Assembly: GCA_027943245.1 (NCBI GenBank)
Contig: JANDJZ010000932.1
Span: 1 to 13,236 of the forward strand
DNA: 13,236 nucleotides
Direction of reading: 5' to 3'
From: Acanthamoeba sp. SK_2022b
Taxonomy: Eukaryota; Discosea; Longamoebia; Acanthamoebidae
The notes beneath the pieces were generated by a model that saw only the letters and a program-made list of their open reading frames with translations, searched no databases and had not been told where the DNA came from. The first letter of the stretch is position 1, and every line of letters starts with the position of its first letter. Below are positions 10,235 to 13,236 of the stretch, piece by piece. The translations under genes and the position numbers were made by a program.

Positions 10235-11261
10235 TGCTTTATGCATCAATGATGCTTCTTCAATTATATAAGCATCATCACTACAGTGTGGTGTGCTGTG
10301 TTGTGCATGTGGTTTGATCTTTTAACTTCTTCCATTGTGATTGTTTATTAAGGAGATTCAGATCTGTTGGTATGTCATGCCAATGTTTAAGGCCTGGCAT
10401 GCTGTCTATAATCCTGCATATGCATGTTAAGGCACCCCCAACCAGAAGTTTTTTGAAGATGAAACAAACAAGAGGTTGAAAGTGACTGGCAACTTAACCA
10501 GCTTCAGACCATATAAATGATTCCATCTTTATTTTGTGATATCTTTGGTAGTCTGGTGGAAAAATGTCAAGGTTTTTGATAACACAAAGTTGTGTCATGA
10601 TTGTGTGGAGTGTCTGCATCTAAGTACACAACTGCACACTCCAGTAAATGATGGCACTGAACTTTGCAGCACTGAGAGTTCTGAGTATGAAATCTCTGAC
10701 TTGACATTTTAACTTTTACATGTAAAAGTCTTGTATGCTTGATTACACCTACTGTGTACATGTCTAATTCTCTATTTTCCTTGCCACTTAACTTGTCCCA
10801 ATCATTGGGTTGCAGACAATAGGCCTTTTCATCTGCCCACACTGTTTTCATGTAATTTTAGGAAATTCATAAAAAAATTTTCAAGACACAGTCACTTGCA
10901 TTGAAAATTGTTAAATTACTTTATTAACCATTTGATTAATATCCTGCATAGGGGCAAAGATGATTTTTTTTAGTCAGCAACATGGTGCACAAATCTCTGG
11001 AGAACAAGGAGCTACCCACAGGTTGCATGTCCCCAGAGTGGTGCAGAGCTGGTACCCAACTCTTGGGAGGTGAAGACAAAAGCCAGCAATAATGGCTAAT
11101 ACTTTTAGAATTCCCTATCAATGGCCCATAACTTCCCACTACTCACCTGCACACCCCCATTGATTTTCTTGAGCTGCCAACCACCCGATTAGTGGTAATC
11201 CCAGAGCCCAGTTTTCGTATGAGTATAACAAATAACATCAGAAATAAATTAGCATAAAGCA
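10235..11261. other. AT-rich island between the two divergent tRNA-Gly genes
   Basis: About 1 kb that is clearly AT-richer than the rest of the window, with many T and A runs. It lies upstream of both Gly genes and inside the inverted tRNA repeat, and both ends share GCATAAAGCA in inverted orientation. One plus-strand frame (about 10349-10708) is open apart from two stops and reads like protein in parts (FKAWHAVYNPAYAC, then KFFEDETNKRLKVTGNLTSF, then KVFDNTKLCHDCVECLHLST), but has no clear start. The opposite strand has a 94-codon frame (10851-10567). I recognise neither. An 18-bp perfect palindrome lies at 10712-10729. Confidence 0.6.
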
Positions 11262-11332
11262 GCATCCGTGGTCCAGTGGCAAGATTTCCGCCTGCCACGC
11301 GGGAGACCCGGGTTCAATTCCCGGCGGATGCA
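11262..11332 (+). tRNA. tRNA-Gly(GCC), copy 3
   Basis: Identical in sequence to copies 1 and 2. Pol III stop TTTT at 11337-11340; weak TATA-like TATAACA 31 nt upstream. It is followed 146 nt later by tRNA-Lys copy 2. Confidence 0.97.
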
Positions 11333-11376
11333 TATCTTTTGCTCCTTCTCTGCATCAGTGAGCTGCGGCGCATGTA

Positions 11377-11452
11377 ATCGCCGCCTGCCGTACGTCCACA
11401 CAATCTGGGCGCTGTGGCGGATGTTATCGCCGCCTGCCGTACGTCCACACAA
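11377..11452. repeat. 27-nt direct repeat in the Gly-Lys spacer
   Basis: Perfect 27-nt copies start at 11377 and 11426 (period 49 nt), beginning ATCGCCGCCTGCCGTACG. The other arm lacks this duplication and instead repeats a short AACAGGAGCAC unit (10081-10110 region, minus strand). Confidence 0.95.
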
Positions 11453-11478
11453 CAGGAGCACAGTGTACCACCACATCA

Positions 11479-11551
11479 GCCGTCCTAGCTCAGTCGGTAG
11501 AGCGCAAGACTCTTAATCTTGTGGTCGTGGGTTCGAGCCCCACGGTCGGCT
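11479..11551 (+). tRNA. tRNA-Lys(CTT), copy 2
   Basis: Identical to copy 1, with the same U5-U68 acceptor mismatch and U73. Pol III stop TTTT at 11558-11561. No TATA-like element is visible just upstream, unlike the Gly genes. Confidence 0.96.
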
Positions 11552-11915
11552 ATCTCCTTTTGCCCACCCCCCCTTCCTCCGATCGACCTTGTTCCTCGCG
11601 CGCCCCACCATGGTAAAGCAGAACAAGGTTCACCCACGTTGCAAGCCCCCTTGCAGCAAGGGCAGTCCTTGCTGAAATTTCGAATTGACTGTAAGGCAGA
11701 CACTGAGCGTCAGCTCTTCGGCCTCTCCAGATACAGGCCCTGTGGTGGCGCATCCCGCTTGCGGTATGGAAGCGGACGAAATGTGGTCTGCCAGCGGACT
11801 CAACCGAAGGTCCCTTATGGTCCATTATTATAAACCTGTGCCCATCGCGTCGGTCTCTTTTTTTATCAACTCCTACGCGAAGACAAGCCCATAAGCCCAC
11901 AACCGCTCCATCAGG
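11552..11915. other. Intergenic region upstream of the lectin-like gene
   Basis: Holds the Lys tRNA terminator, the fading end of the inverted-repeat arm, and presumably the promoter of the gene starting at 11916. No gene is supported; a 127-codon minus-strand frame has no domain. Confidence 0.5.
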
Positions 11916-13236
11916 ATGATGTCGCGGAGCCACAGAGCCACTTCACAGTGTTGGAGCATCTTCCTCCTGTTATGCTTGGCCGCCATGGCCGGTACGCGAT
12001 CTCACTTGCCTTTGTGGTCGCCGCTTTTCACCGGCATTGGGCTAAAGCGTTTTTTGTCTCCGTGGTGATCAGCTGCCCAGGCACCGGGCATGCCTACGAC
12101 GCCATCAGCTTCGGCCTCAACTAGCCTATCGCGTTCGCCCTCGCCTTCGGCATCGGCGTCGGCTTCAGCGTCGGTGAGCAGGTCGCCCTCGCCCTCGCTC
12201 TCGGCATCGGCATCAGTCAGCAGGTCGCCCTCGCCTTCGGCGTCGGCGTCGGCGAGCAGGTCTCCCTCGCCCTCGCTCTCGGCGTCGGCATCAGTTAGCA
12301 GGTCGCCCTCACCTTCGGTCTCTGCATCGGCTTCTGTCAGCAGGTCGCCCTCGCCCTCGGTGTCAGCGTCGGCTTCAGCTTCGGCCTCGGCTTCTGCCAG
12401 CAGATCGCCCTCGGCGTCCCCGTCGGCTTCGGCTTCGGCGTCCCCTTCGGCATCGGCCTCGGCTTCGCCCAGCGCATCACCGTCGCCCACGATCATCGGC
12501 TCCCCGGTCATCGGGACTGGCAACTGCACGATCCCCCTGTTCAACGGGGCTCAGTCCTTCGACACCTTCCTTTTCGGTTCGGCCCCTCCATCCACCGCCC
12601 GCCCGCGCGAGTGAGCAAACCTATGCTGACTGCCTCTCTCCGTGCGCCGTGTTCCTCCTGCAGGAAGCGCGAACATTCAGAACGGTCAGTTTGGTGGCCG
12701 TGTCGCCATCAGCGGCAACGCTGTGTACGCCATTCCCTCTACATGAAATACCTGGCATTCTATGGTGACCATTGCGCTGACCCTCATTTTTCATCTATTA
12801 TCATTTATATATCCATATAATGTACCAGTTTGACCCAGTACGGCATCGCCAACGCGCTCACCTGCACCGACGCCGATGCAAGGAATTTCAACCTCATCGT
12901 CTCTGGCAACCTTGTACGACAACGCCCATGCAACGCGATGATCCAATCGCCCAACTAACTCGTGCTGACTGCGGTGGACTTAGACGTCGACCAACGGCCA
13001 AGTGGCGTGCGGTAGCGCGCTGGTGGGCGGTACCGTCAGCAGCCCGCCCAACTTCCAGCAGCAGGCCCAGGGCGCCGGCGTGGTCAGCGGGACCTCGACC
13101 ATGGCCAACGTGGACTTTGGGTCGTCCTTCAGCACGCTCCTCTTCACCAACCAGCAAGTCTGTGGCCTCACCTGCACGCGTACGCCTCGCCTTATTGAGT
13201 GGTTGCTTGGTTTCGGATGATTGCTGAACATGAGCT
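11916..13236 (+). CDS. Secreted Ser/Pro-repeat protein with choice-of-anchor-A-like domain (Jonah-type lectin), N-terminal part
   Basis: Exons: 11916-11991, 12073-12576, 12664-12724, 12829-12913 and 12984-13179; a fifth intron starts at 13180 (GTACGC) and leaves the window. Phases agree over 307 codons. Residues 1-30 form a signal peptide (basic start, [14 protein letters not shown]). Residues about 33-175 are Ser-rich tandem repeats (SRSPSPS, SASASV). Then comes a domain beginning [64 protein letters not shown], which matches the choice-of-anchor A pattern (FxFG, GRVAxGGN, LxVxGNL, NGxxxxGxxxxGG). Such domains with Ser/Pro-rich spacers are known from Acanthamoeba cyst-wall Jonah lectins, which bind glycopolymers; a wall or surface role is inferred. 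Exon 2 could instead end at 12610 (GTGAGC), joining 12668 in frame, but that intron would be only 57 nt. Confidence 0.85.
12129..12480 (+). repeat. Tandem coding repeat, about 42 bp, Ser-rich
   Basis: The box AGCAGGTCGCCCTCG or a close variant recurs at 12177, 12219, 12255, 12297, 12339 and 12399. The steps are 42, 36, 42, 42 and 60 bp, all multiples of six, so units lose or gain Ser-Ala dipeptides without a frame change. Each unit encodes SRSPSPS followed by a variable SASAS stretch. Such arrays vary in length between strains. Confidence 0.95.

Larger units (their letters stand above)
9930..10250. repeat. Left arm of a large inverted repeat carrying tRNA-Lys and tRNA-Gly
   Basis: Read on the minus strand from about 10250, this arm runs: GCATAAAGCA, tRNA-Gly, ATATCTTTTGCTCCTTCTCT with a further shared stretch, a variable spacer, tRNA-Lys, then a CCTTTTGCCCACCCCCCC-like flank. 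The plus strand shows the same order from about 11252 to 11600. Similarity is near-complete over the tRNAs and their near flanks and fades after a shared ACCTTGTTCC box. The outer boundaries are approximate. Confidence 0.9.
11252..11600. repeat. Right arm of the large inverted repeat carrying tRNA-Gly and tRNA-Lys
   Basis: Mirror image of the arm at about 9930-10250. The Gly-to-Lys spacer is longer here because of an internal duplication (11377-11403 and 11426-11452). A 9-bp dyad, ACCTTGTTC (11586-11594) with GAACAAGGT (11621-11629), lies near its outer end. Confidence 0.9.

Noticed and set aside
10567..10851. 94-codon minus-strand frame in the AT-rich island
   Set aside because: No family recognised and it overlaps a plus-strand frame that looks at least as protein-like; reported only within the island description.
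9715..11551. CRISPR-like array of spaced repeats
   Set aside because: The repeated units fold as standard tRNA-Gly and tRNA-Lys cloverleaves on both strands with irregular spacing.
11586..11629. 9-bp dyad ACCTTGTTC/GAACAAGGT with a 26-nt loop as an operator or terminator
   Set aside because: Half of it is part of the inverted-repeat arm homology and the gene downstream starts 290 nt away; no evidence of function.
12002..12544. 180-codon acidic repeat protein on the minus strand
   Set aside because: It is the mirror of the Ser-rich tandem repeat; the plus strand has a signal peptide, matching splice sites and a recognisable domain, the minus strand has none.

Overview
The window looks like nuclear DNA of a free-living amoebozoan, most likely Acanthamoeba or a close relative. 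Reasons: coding sequence is GC-rich and split by short (about 70-200 nt) GT-AG introns; there is an ABP-120/filamin-type actin cross-linker, a GATA zinc-finger protein with homopolymer runs, eukaryotic tRNA genes, and a secreted Ser/Pro-rich protein with a choice-of-anchor-A-like domain, the architecture described for Acanthamoeba cyst-wall 'Jonah' lectins. The genus is an inference. All exon structures were worked out by hand from reading frame and GT-AG sites; no transcript data were available.

Layout. 1-2370 (-): 5' part of a filamin gene, ten exons seen, running off the left edge: two calponin-homology domains, filamin repeat 1 and the start of repeat 2. Two adjacent introns carry mutually complementary (GT)n and (CA)n arrays. 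2984-3835 (-): single-exon GATA zinc-finger protein. 5506-7011 (-): two-exon, His/Pro/Ser/Thr-rich probable nuclear protein of unknown family. It ends in the same C-terminal motif as the GATA protein, and both 3' flanks carry a TGTACATA element. 8338-9572 (-): six-exon adenylate kinase with a likely mitochondrial presequence. Its Walker A loop seems to be completed by a 7-nt microexon.

9715-11551: five tRNA genes, three identical tRNA-Gly(GCC) and two identical tRNA-Lys(CTT). A Gly-Lys pair on the minus strand and a Gly-Lys pair on the plus strand form an inverted repeat of about 0.3 kb per arm around a 1-kb AT-rich island whose composition differs from the rest of the window. 11916-13236 (+): 5' part of the secreted lectin-like gene, running off the right edge.

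The protein genes do not form a pathway. The GATA gene and its neighbour are the one pair with sequence evidence of a link. Recurrent themes are 5' splice sites starting GTAC (11 of 20 inferred introns), dinucleotide arrays confined to introns, and introns whose length is a multiple of three without stops, which can hide inside an apparent ORF.
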